A stretch of 64,000 nucleotides of DNA from Candidatus Enterococcus murrayae (GTDB taxonomy: Bacteria > Bacillota > Bacilli > Lactobacillales > Enterococcaceae), in assembly GCF_017315985.1 (NCBI RefSeq), contig NZ_JAFLVR010000018.1, positions 92,214-156,213 of the forward strand, read 5' to 3'. The notes beneath the pieces were generated by a model that did no database searches, was not told where the DNA came from, and saw only the letters and a list, made by a program, of their open reading frames with translations. This document shows, piece after piece, positions 56,912-64,000 of the stretch. Made by a program: the position numbers and the translations under genes. Position 1 is the first letter of the stretch; every line of letters starts with the position of its first letter.

Positions 56912-56939
56912 TTGCATAAAAGAATTTATGTGTTATACT
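56912..56939 (+). promoter_or_regulatory. pflB promoter
   Basis: TTGCAT, 16-base spacer, TATACT. Transcription should start near 56946, giving a leader of about 50 bases with AAGGGGG as ribosome site. Confidence 0.65.
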
Positions 56940-56994
56940 TTGTTCGTAAAGCTGTAGTAATTAAGTTTTTATTATTCTAAGGGGGTCCTTTTGA

Positions 56995-59286
56995 ATGGGA
57001 ACTGCAACAAATGAACTGGAAAAAAAGAAAAACACTGAGAAGTCTGCATGGGAAGGTTTCAAGGGGCATTTATGGAAAAGCGAAATCAACACACGTGATT
57101 TTATTCAAGCCAACTACACTCCGTATGAAGGCACTGCTGATTTTTTAGCTGAACCAACAGGGGCAACAAATTCATTATGGGCGAAACTGCAAGAACTTCA
57201 AAAACAAGAACGTGAAAATGGCGGCGTATTAGATATGGAAGCAGATATTGTATCTGCGGCTAATGCTTACGGTGCCGGCTATATCGATGAAAACATGAAA
57301 GATAAAGAAACTATCGTTGGTATTCAAACAGACAAGCCGTTAAAACGTGCTTTCATGCCTTACGGAGGTATTCGTATGGCAGAAGAATCTCTTGAGCGCT
57401 ACGGCTATACACCAAATCCTAAATATACTGAAATCTTTAATGATTATCATAAAACTCATAACCAAGCAGTTTTCGATGTATACACACCTGAAATTCGTGC
57501 GGCTCGTCGTGCAAAGATCATCACTGGTCTTCCAGATACTTACGGACGTGGACGTATTGTTGGTGATTATCGCCGTGTAGCTTTATACGGAATCGATTAT
57601 TTGATGCAAGAGAAATTAAAGGACCATGCAAACTGTGGACACGGACAATTCACTGAAGAAGATATTCGCTTACGTGAAGAAATCAGTGATCAATACAAAG
57701 CATTGAAACGTATTAAAGAAATGGCCGAAGCATACGGCTTTGATATTTCTCGTCCAGCTGAAAATGCTAAAGAAGCAGTTCAATGGACATACTTTGGTTA
57801 CTTAGCAGCAATTAAAGAGCAAAATGGTGCAGCTATGTCAATCGGCCGTGTATCTACTTTCTTAGATATCTATATTCAAAGAGACATTGAAAAGGGTATT
57901 TTAACTGAAGAACAAGCACAAGAATTGATTGACCACTTAGTAATGAAATTACGTATGGTCAAATTTGCTCGTATTCCTTCTTATAATGAATTATTCTCAG
58001 GCGATCCAGTTTGGGCAACTTTATCAATTGCTGGGATGGGTATGGATGGACGTACATTAGTCACTAAAAACGACTTCCGCTTCTTACACACATTAGAAAA
58101 CATGGGACCATCTCCAGAACCAAACTTGACTGTACTGTATTCTTCACGCTTGCCAGAAGGATTCAAAGACTATGCAGCGAAAATTTCTATTGATACTTCT
58201 TCGATTCAATACGAAAATGACGACGTGATGCGTCCGGTATGGCTAGACGACTACGCAATCTGTTGCTGTGTTTCTGCTACACAAACAGGTAAAGAAATGC
58301 AATTCTTTGGCGCTCGTGCAAACTTGGCAAAAGCCTTGTTATATGCGATCAACGGTGGAGTTGACGAAAAATCTAAAGCACAAGTAGGACCTGATTTCCG
58401 TCCAATTGAATCGGATGATGCTCTAGATTTCGATTCTGTCATGGCTAAGTATGACGATATGTTGGAATGGTTAGCTGGAATGTATGTAAATACCTTGAAT
58501 GCGATTCATTTCATGCATGATAAATATTACTATGAAGCTGCTGAATTAGCTTTGATGGATACTGATTTGAAGCGTACTTTCGCGACAGGTATCGCTGGCT
58601 TCTCACACGTAGTTGATTCATTAGCAGCCATTAAATATGCAAAAGTTTTCCCAATTCGTGATGAAGATGGTATTGTTACTGACTTTAAGATAGATGGCGA
58701 GTTCCCTAAATATGGTAATGATGATGAACGTGCAGATGACATCGCTGTATGGTTGTTGAAAACATTTATGGAAAAACTTGAACACTATCATACTTATCGT
58801 AATTCAGAACCAACTACATCAATCTTAACGATTACTTCTAACGTAGTTTATGGTAAAGCAACTGGTACACTACCTGACGGACGTAAAGCAGGTGAACCAT
58901 TAGCTCCAGGTGCAAACCCATCTTATGGAGCTGAGCAAAATGGATTATTGGCTTCGCTTAACTCGCTGACAAAATTACCATATGAATATGCATTGGATGG
59001 GATTTCAAATACTCAAAGTATTAATCCAGATGCATTGGGTCATGATGAAGAAGAACGTATTGAAAACTTAACGAATGTTTTAGATGGTTACTTCGATCAA
59101 GGAGCACATCATTTGAATGTGAATGTTTTTGGTAAAGAAAAATTGATTGATGCCATGGAACATCCAGAAAAAGAAGAGTATGCAAACTTCACAATTCGTG
59201 TTTCTGGTTATGCGGTTAAGTTTATCGATTTGACTCGTGAACAACAAGAGGATGTAATCAGCCGTACATTCCATGCTAAAATGTAA
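56995..59286 (+). CDS. pflB: formate C-acetyltransferase (pyruvate formate-lyase)
   Basis: Converts pyruvate and CoA to acetyl-CoA and formate under anaerobic conditions, the entry to mixed-acid fermentation. 763 residues. The active-site Cys pair lies near residue 420 (AICCCVS); the glycyl radical is made on Gly in RVSGYAVKF near the C-terminus. The substrate Trp/Arg region and [16 protein letters not shown] are as expected. Codon use is biased to preferred codons, suggesting high expression. It has its own promoter and a cre-type site, and pflA follows 135 bases downstream after a possible terminator. Confidence 0.97.
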   Translation: MGTATNELEKKKNTEKSAWEGFKGHLWKSEINTRDFIQANYTPYEGTADFLAEPTGATNSLWAKLQELQKQERENGGVLDMEADIVSAANAYGAGYIDENMKDKETIVGIQTDKPLKRAFMPYGGIRMAEESLERYGYTPNPKYTEIFNDYHKTHNQAVFDVYTPEIRAARRAKIITGLPDTYGRGRIVGDYRRVALYGIDYLMQEKLKDHANCGHGQFTEEDIRLREEISDQYKALKRIKEMAEAYGFDISRPAENAKEAVQWTYFGYLAAIKEQNGAAMSIGRVSTFLDIYIQRDIEKGILTEEQAQELIDHLVMKLRMVKFARIPSYNELFSGDPVWATLSIAGMGMDGRTLVTKNDFRFLHTLENMGPSPEPNLTVLYSSRLPEGFKDYAAKISIDTSSIQYENDDVMRPVWLDDYAICCCVSATQTGKEMQFFGARANLAKALLYAINGGVDEKSKAQVGPDFRPIESDDALDFDSVMAKYDDMLEWLAGMYVNTLNAIHFMHDKYYYEAAELALMDTDLKRTFATGIAGFSHVVDSLAAIKYAKVFPIRDEDGIVTDFKIDGEFPKYGNDDERADDIAVWLLKTFMEKLEHYHTYRNSEPTTSILTITSNVVYGKATGTLPDGRKAGEPLAPGANPSYGAEQNGLLASLNSLTKLPYEYALDGISNTQSINPDALGHDEEERIENLTNVLDGYFDQGAHHLNVNVFGKEKLIDAMEHPEKEEYANFTIRVSGYAVKFIDLTREQQEDVISRTFHAKM

Positions 59287-59312
59287 GCATTGAGTAGAAC
59301 CGAATACTGAAC

Positions 59313-59350
59313 TAGGGCGGATGGACGGTAGTCTATTCGCCTTACTTTTT
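59313..59350 (+). terminator. possible terminator between pflB and pflA
   Basis: GGCGGAT pairs with ATTCGCC across a long loop and is followed by TTACTTTTT. Partial termination would keep pflA lower than pflB. Confidence 0.5.
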
Positions 59351-59421
59351 AACAGTGATTATTAGTGATTTGTGTCAAAAATTTCATAGGAAATTTTACA
59401 TATAGAAGAGGGGGACTGTTT

Positions 59422-60207
59422 ATGTCTACTGTGACTGAACAACCTATTGTCGGAAATGTCCATTCAATTGAAAGCTTCGGATCTGTTGACGGGCCCGGCG
59501 TACGATTTATCGTCTTCATGCAAGGGTGTCGGATGCGTTGTCAATTTTGCCATAATCCGGATACTTGGAAAATAAACGATCCTAAAGCTAAGAAACGAAC
59601 TGCTGATGATATTTTAAAAGAAGCATTAAACTATAAAAGTTATTGGGGTAAAAAAGGAGGAATCACTGTTAGTGGTGGTGAACCCTTGCTTCAAATCGAT
59701 TTCTTGATCGATTTATTCAAAAAGGCAAAGTCAATGGGAATCAATACGACATTAGACAGTTGTGGCAAACCATTTACTTTTGAAGAACCATTTTTTTCTA
59801 AATTTAAAGAATTGATGCAATATACCGATTTAATTTTATTTGATATTAAACAAATTGATAACCAAAAGCATAAAGAATTAACTGGACATAGCAACGATAA
59901 TATTTTGGAGATGGCGAAGTATCTTTCAGATATTAATAAACCCGTTTGGGTGCGTCATGTGTTAGTACCTTTCAGAAGTGACTATGACGAATTTTTAATT
60001 CGATTAAATAAATTTATAAAGAGCCTAAATAATGTCGATAAAGTTGAGATTTTACCTTATCATACGATGGGGAAATATAAATGGGAAGAAATGGGAATGA
60101 AATATCCATTAGAAGGAATTGAACCTCCTACAGATGATCGAGTTGAGAATGCAAAAAAAATATTGCATACAGAAGATTATAAGGGCTATTTAAAACGTAA
60201 AATTTAA
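59422..60207 (+). CDS. pflA: pyruvate formate-lyase activating enzyme
   Basis: Radical SAM enzyme that places the glycyl radical on PflB. 261 residues. The 4Fe-4S motif CRMRCQFC (Cys in CxxxCxxC) is near residue 30; the SAM-binding GGEPLLQIDF and DSCG follow. The N-terminus NVHSIESFGSVDGPGVRFIVF matches PflA. I chose the ATG at 59422 because AGAGGGGGA stands 7 bases upstream; a longer frame from 59365 lacks one. Followed by a terminator. Confidence 0.96.
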   Translation: MSTVTEQPIVGNVHSIESFGSVDGPGVRFIVFMQGCRMRCQFCHNPDTWKINDPKAKKRTADDILKEALNYKSYWGKKGGITVSGGEPLLQIDFLIDLFKKAKSMGINTTLDSCGKPFTFEEPFFSKFKELMQYTDLILFDIKQIDNQKHKELTGHSNDNILEMAKYLSDINKPVWVRHVLVPFRSDYDEFLIRLNKFIKSLNNVDKVEILPYHTMGKYKWEEMGMKYPLEGIEPPTDDRVENAKKILHTEDYKGYLKRKI

Positions 60208-60219
60208 AAAAGAACATTT

Positions 60220-60251
60220 AATCGGGTGGAGTATCCTTTACCCGATTTTTT
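60220..60251 (+). terminator. pflA terminator
   Basis: AATCGGGT pairs with ACCCGATT around a loop, ending in TTTTTT. Confidence 0.88.
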
Positions 60252-60385
60252 GTGTAACCTTTTACGATAGCACCCTTAATACAAAAAAATATTGAGAAAA
60301 ATAGTTGAAAAAAGCTACTGATTGTTGCTCTTTTACTTTTTTTTGATATGATAAAGAGGAACTAATTTAAAGGAGCGAATTAACT

Positions 60386-61315
60386 ATGGCAAAAGTTTTA
60401 ATTTTTGGACATCAGAATCCTGATACAGATGCAATCGGGGCAGCAATTGCCTTTGCTAACCTGCAAAAGGAATTAGGTGTTGATGCAGAAGCAGTTGCAC
60501 TTGGAACACCAAATGAAGAGACACAATTTGCATTGGACCATTTTGGGTTAACAGCTCCACGTACTCTCGAAAAAATGGCGACTGAAACGAATGATGTAAT
60601 GCTAGTTGATCACAATGAATTTCAACAAAGTGCGGCGGATATTGAAGATTTAAATATCCTAGCAGTAGTCGATCATCATCGAATCGCGAACTTCCAAACA
60701 GCAAACCCGCTTTACTATCGCGCAGAACCGGTTGGATGCACATCAACGATCGTATTAAAACTGTATAAAGAAAATAATGTAGCTGTTCCAGCGAAAATCG
60801 CAGGTATGATGGTCTCAGCGATTATTTCAGATACCTTATTATTCAAGTCACCAACTTGTACACAAGAGGATATTGATGCTGCGAATGAATTAGCCAAGAT
60901 TGCTGATATTGACTTAGAAAATTACGGTTTGGAGCTGTTGAAAGCTGGCACAAACTTAGGAGACAAATCTGAAGCAGATTTATTAGATTTGGATGCCAAA
61001 TCATTTCCTATGGCTGACAAAACTGTTCGAATCGCACAGGTCAATACAGTGGATTTAGATGAAGTTTTTGCTCGCCAAGATGCTTTGCGTGATGCGATGT
61101 TAACTGAAAATGCTAAAAATGGTTACGACCTATTTTTATTACTTGTTACAAATGTCTTGGATTCTGATTCAGAATTATTAGTAGCGGGTGAACCACGTGA
61201 AATGGTTGCAGAAGCGTTCAAAGTCCAACTTGAGAATGATCGTGCTTTCTTGCCAGGCGTAGTATCTCGTAAGAAGCAAGTTGTGCCTCAATTGACTGAA
61301 GTATTTGAGAAGTAA
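60386..61315 (+). CDS. ppaC: manganese-dependent inorganic pyrophosphatase
   Basis: Family II pyrophosphatase, splits pyrophosphate to drive biosynthesis. 309 residues. The DHH-type metal motifs are GHQNPDTDAIG near the N-terminus, LVDHNE and VDHHRIANF, followed by the C-terminal DHHA2 domain with the RKKQVVPQL end, where Arg/Lys bind substrate. AAAGGAGCG precedes the ATG by 7 bases. Single gene between pflA and the DUF1803 gene with its own terminator. Confidence 0.96.
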   Translation: MAKVLIFGHQNPDTDAIGAAIAFANLQKELGVDAEAVALGTPNEETQFALDHFGLTAPRTLEKMATETNDVMLVDHNEFQQSAADIEDLNILAVVDHHRIANFQTANPLYYRAEPVGCTSTIVLKLYKENNVAVPAKIAGMMVSAIISDTLLFKSPTCTQEDIDAANELAKIADIDLENYGLELLKAGTNLGDKSEADLLDLDAKSFPMADKTVRIAQVNTVDLDEVFARQDALRDAMLTENAKNGYDLFLLLVTNVLDSDSELLVAGEPREMVAEAFKVQLENDRAFLPGVVSRKKQVVPQLTEVFEK

Positions 61316-61333
61316 TTTGATTATTTTAAAAAG

Positions 61334-61359
61334 TGGACTGTCAAAAGTCCATTTTTTTG
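61334..61359 (+). terminator. ppaC terminator
   Basis: TGGACT pairs with AGTCCA around GTCAA(A), followed by seven T. Confidence 0.85.
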
Positions 61360-61502
61360 TGGATTTTTTTTATTAGGATTATAATGCGAACGGAGATAGA
61401 GTTTGTTAGTCTACTAAAATCAGTATTGTATAGAGATGTATAAAACAATAATCTCTATTAAAACTACGTAGATAAATGACTCTAATAGGAGAGGGATTTT
61501 GC

Positions 61503-62303
61503 ATGCAAATTTACACTTACAACAAAAAACTTCAGCAATCTTTAATGTGTCCGGAAATTCGGAAATTAGTAAACTATTTTTTTAAACTAGAAGAGCCAGT
61601 AATCTTGCGTGAAATTCGAAGTAATTTTCCGGATTATCGTCATTTAGATAGAGATTTGGATCTTTTGATTGAAAATGAAATCATTTCTCGCCAAAACCGC
61701 CGCTACGATTTCTCACTATCTGTATTGAAGGAATATCCGACGGGTGAATTAGTCAAAGCATTTATTCAGCAGGTAAATGATCAATATTCAAATGAGGAAC
61801 TATTGGTATGGTTAGCAGATGAATTGTGGAGTGATAAATTGGATAGTACTATCGCAATAGATTTTGCTTTACCGACAATTAGTCGATTGGAAAATGAGGA
61901 CTTTCAATTGGTTACAATTAATCGTGGAGGAAAATTATCGGAAACTTTAGCTAACTATTTTGAGAATAGTGAACAACCAAATTTGTTTCCAACTTTATCG
62001 GTTCTCATTGGGGACGTTAATCCAGAATTTTTCAGTAATCAATTAAGCTTGATCCTTGACCGAGTGCTGTTGGGCAAGAAACCAAAGCGAGAATCTATTT
62101 TTTTAGATAGTTTATTAGCTACTCACGTAGTCACGTCGCGACCTGAGTGGCAATTGGCTATACCAATTTATACTGAAAATATTTCATGCAATGTTGTTCA
62201 AGAAATGAATAATGAAACACGATTCTTTTTTGTGCGTCAATTAGCAAAGGAATTATTAGGGAAACGAGAAAGTTTTTCTTATTTAATAAAAAAGAAGGCA
62301 TGA
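61503..62303 (+). CDS. DUF1803 domain protein
   Basis: 266 residues, cytosolic, of unknown function. The N-terminal 90 residues resemble the DUF1803 family of Lactobacillales (LVNYFFKLEEPVILREIRS, HLDRDLDLLIENEIISRQNRRY), which looks like a winged helix. The rest is helical (YSNEELLVWLADELWSD) without motifs I recognise. I chose the ATG at 61503, 8 bases after AGGAGAGG. It precedes the DUF915 hydrolase by 4 bases and so is co-transcribed with it. The family assignment is from memory of the sequence pattern. Confidence 0.7.
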   Translation: MQIYTYNKKLQQSLMCPEIRKLVNYFFKLEEPVILREIRSNFPDYRHLDRDLDLLIENEIISRQNRRYDFSLSVLKEYPTGELVKAFIQQVNDQYSNEELLVWLADELWSDKLDSTIAIDFALPTISRLENEDFQLVTINRGGKLSETLANYFENSEQPNLFPTLSVLIGDVNPEFFSNQLSLILDRVLLGKKPKRESIFLDSLLATHVVTSRPEWQLAIPIYTENISCNVVQEMNNETRFFFVRQLAKELLGKRESFSYLIKKKA

Positions 62304-62307
62304 GCAA

Positions 62308-63171
62308 ATGCAACGAATAGTAAAGGGAATTGTTTTGGTTGTCAGTTTTTTTGTAGTTTTTTTTGGGATTTATTATGCAAAGGTACGCTACTTCAGTCCA
62401 GGGACGCTGGCGGAGCAAAAGAATATACACTATTCAAATGTACCGACAGTTTTTATTCATGGCTATGAAGGAAATTCCTTTTCGTTTGGACCGCTTTTGC
62501 GAAGATTTGAAAGGAAGAATATCGCTAAGCGTGAAATGACAATCGTAGTGCAAGCGAATGGTCAGCTATCTGTGGAAGGGAAACTGAGAAACAGAAATGA
62601 TAATCCAACAATTATGGTTCTTTTTGCAAAAGATGTGACCGATGAAATTACTCAAAGTAAATGGATCGATAAGGTTATGCACTATTTGTATCAGCAAAAG
62701 GTTCGCCGCGTCAATTTAGTTAGCCATTCTATGGGAGGTGTTTCATCACTGCGCTATTTACTCGAGTATGCGGGAGAGAATACACCGGTTACTGAGCATT
62801 TCGTTGCGATTGCTGCACCATTTAATGATTTAGAAATTGCCGAAGATACTGAGGAAATTTTTTCCTATGAGTTAACAGATAAAGGTCCAAGTGGTGAAAC
62901 GCCAATTTATCAGTATTTTGACAAAGCGATGAGTCGTTTGCCGACGAATATTGATGTGCTTGATGTAGCTGGGGACTTAAAGGATGGGTCAGAAAGTGAC
63001 GGTTCGGTTTCTACTCATAGTGCATTTGCCCTCCGTTTATTGTTTCAGAAACATGCGAAAACCTACCGAGAATTAACGATCACAGGCAAAATTGGCGGGC
63101 ATTCGGCAATAACTAAAAGTCCAGAGTTAGAGGAACAATTGATTCAATTTATCTGGAAAAAAACAGCTTGA
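62308..63171 (+). CDS. DUF915-type alpha/beta hydrolase, membrane-anchored
   Basis: 287 residues. One N-terminal membrane helix (GIVLVVSFFVVFFGIYYAKV), then an extracellular hydrolase: VFIHGYEGNSFSFG oxyanion loop, nucleophile elbow SHSMGGVSSLRY (Ser), an Asp in SDGSVSTHS region and a His in GGHSAITKS. Belongs to the DUF915 branch seen in Lactobacillales surface esterases or lipases; substrate unknown. It starts 4 bases after the DUF1803 gene behind GAAGGCATGAGC. Its end overlaps a bidirectional terminator. Confidence 0.87.
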   Translation: MQRIVKGIVLVVSFFVVFFGIYYAKVRYFSPGTLAEQKNIHYSNVPTVFIHGYEGNSFSFGPLLRRFERKNIAKREMTIVVQANGQLSVEGKLRNRNDNPTIMVLFAKDVTDEITQSKWIDKVMHYLYQQKVRRVNLVSHSMGGVSSLRYLLEYAGENTPVTEHFVAIAAPFNDLEIAEDTEEIFSYELTDKGPSGETPIYQYFDKAMSRLPTNIDVLDVAGDLKDGSESDGSVSTHSAFALRLLFQKHAKTYRELTITGKIGGHSAITKSPELEEQLIQFIWKKTA

Positions 63172-63196
63172 GCTATGGCTTCAAGCTGTTTTTTTG
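63160..63196. terminator. bidirectional terminator at the hydrolase/UPF0316 junction
   Basis: AAACAGCTTGA pairs with TCAAGCTGTTT around GCTATGGCT, with A and T tracts. It covers the last codons of both convergent genes. Confidence 0.9.
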
Positions 63197-63727
63197 GCGT
63201 TTACGAACTTTTTTTGTCCAAAAGCCGCCGGAAATATATTTTGGTTCATAGGAGATAATAAAAGCGCGCTCTTCTATTTCCTTGATCAAAGTATAAAGCA
63301 GACGTTCTGTTTTACGTGGAGATAAAATTTCTAGAACCATTCGTTCTCCTTCTAGTCCCTCTCCGTAGGATTGTGTAACTCCATAGCCATTTTCCCTTAA
63401 AACACGAGGAAGGCTTGCTTCTTGATTCGTATTTGTCGGTAAAATGACAGTGACCATGATATAGCCTAACGCTAGTTTGTCTTCAATTTTTATTCCAACA
63501 CTAATGCCAATTGCATAGCCTAATGCATAGGTCAGCAGATTGATAGGATTATCTAAACGATCCAAGACCATCGAAAGTCCGAGAATATAGATGGTAATCT
63601 CAACCATACTCATTAAGGGAGCCAGAACACGATAGCCTTTTATCGTCAGCATAAAACGCAGTGTGTTGAGAGTTACATAGAAAAAATTGATAAAAAAGAT
63701 CATCGCCAGCATTTTTATATCAATCAT
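63173..63727 (-). CDS. UPF0316 membrane protein (DUF2179, YebE-like)
   Basis: 184 residues: three membrane segments in the first 90 residues (MLAMIFFINFFYVTLNTLRF, VEITIYILGLSMVL, LTYALGYAIGISVGI) followed by a DUF2179 cytosolic domain (TNTNQEASLPRVLRENGYGVTQSYGEG, GERMVLEILSPRK). Function unknown. GGGAGG lies 7 bases before the ATG. It shares the DUF2179 domain with the YitT protein at 25963. The 273 bases beyond it hold no gene; TATAAT at 63971 may belong to a gene outside the window. Confidence 0.88.
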   Translation of the reverse strand: MIDIKMLAMIFFINFFYVTLNTLRFMLTIKGYRVLAPLMSMVEITIYILGLSMVLDRLDNPINLLTYALGYAIGISVGIKIEDKLALGYIMVTVILPTNTNQEASLPRVLRENGYGVTQSYGEGLEGERMVLEILSPRKTERLLYTLIKEIEERAFIISYEPKYISGGFWTKKVRKRQKNSLKP

Positions 63728-64000
63728 TATTGAACCTCCCGTTATACATGATTTTTCTTACTGTGCAGTATGTTTATTTGCCCTTTTTACTGTATACCTA
63801 TTAGCCTAACGATTATTTTGTCAAAAGGCAAATAGAAGGAAATAACCAGCAAAAAAAGTCTCTATTATTTGTCAAAAAAACAGATTTCTCAAATAATAAA
63901 TGTTATTTTTTGAAGAAAATTCGATTTATTTTAAACATTTAAATTTTTTTCCTTCTATTTTAAATCTTATTATAATATAATGTTAGTAGGGACTTTTAAT

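Overview
The window is chromosomal core DNA from a low-GC Gram-positive coccus of the order Lactobacillales, most probably an Enterococcus or a close relative in the Enterococcaceae. This rests on the AT-rich sequence, the strong AGGAGG-type ribosome sites with frequent TTG/GTG starts, and gene neighbourhoods typical of the group: fur-xerD-ribT-scpAB-rluB, ypbB-recQ followed by the SAG1386/EF1546-family LysM protein and cmk-rpsA-der-hup, topA-trmFO-xerC-hslVU-codY, and parEC. A MapZ-type division protein points the same way. I cannot name the species. No rRNA, tRNA, CRISPR array, prophage or protein-coding transposon was seen. About 61 protein genes were found, mostly on the + strand.

Layout. 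1-2468 (-): alpha/beta hydrolase plus the first two thirds of mprF, cut by the window edge. 2652-8365: lysozyme-like membrane protein, primase (dnaG), sigma factor (rpoD) and mapZ. 8448-13290: cvfB, fur behind a promoter carrying Fur/PerR-like boxes, xerD, ribT, scpA-scpB and rluB. 13357-14191: FMN riboswitch, terminator and riboflavin transporter subunit ribU. 14253-17548: divergent ferredoxin, ypbB-recQ, LysM surface protein. 17609-21908: cmk, rpsA, der and hup. 22173-25919: Q-rich surface protein with an EF-hand loop, an AroB-fold protein lacking the metal ligands, a TPR protein and ypiB. 25963-38157: yitT (-), MazG-like hydrolase, cca, thioesterase, a hypothetical protein, ABC-F ATPase, dihydrofolate reductase, DegV, SGNH hydrolase, ypmS, yozE, C-terminal processing protease, signal peptidase and a C45-family Ntn-hydrolase.

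38213-38843 holds a natural group IIC intron ribozyme with no reverse transcriptase gene, inserted just after a transcription terminator. 39141-49097: ylqF, rnhB, dprA, topA, trmFO, xerC, hslV, hslU and codY, covering ribosome assembly, DNA processing, tRNA methylation, chromosome dimer resolution, proteolysis and nutrient-sensing repression. 49235-56708: epimerase-like protein, plsY-nudix (-), CoA-binding protein, parE and parC. 56995-63727: pflB (with a promoter and a perfect cre-type site) and pflA for mixed-acid fermentation, manganese-dependent pyrophosphatase, a DUF1803 protein, a DUF915 hydrolase and a UPF0316 membrane protein (-).

Most genes are housekeeping. The features most worth a second look are the ORF-less group IIC intron, the AroB-like pseudoenzyme beside the TPR gene, the extracellular EF-hand/poly-Q protein, the zinc-ribbon form of MapZ, and the Fur/PerR-like operators on fur.
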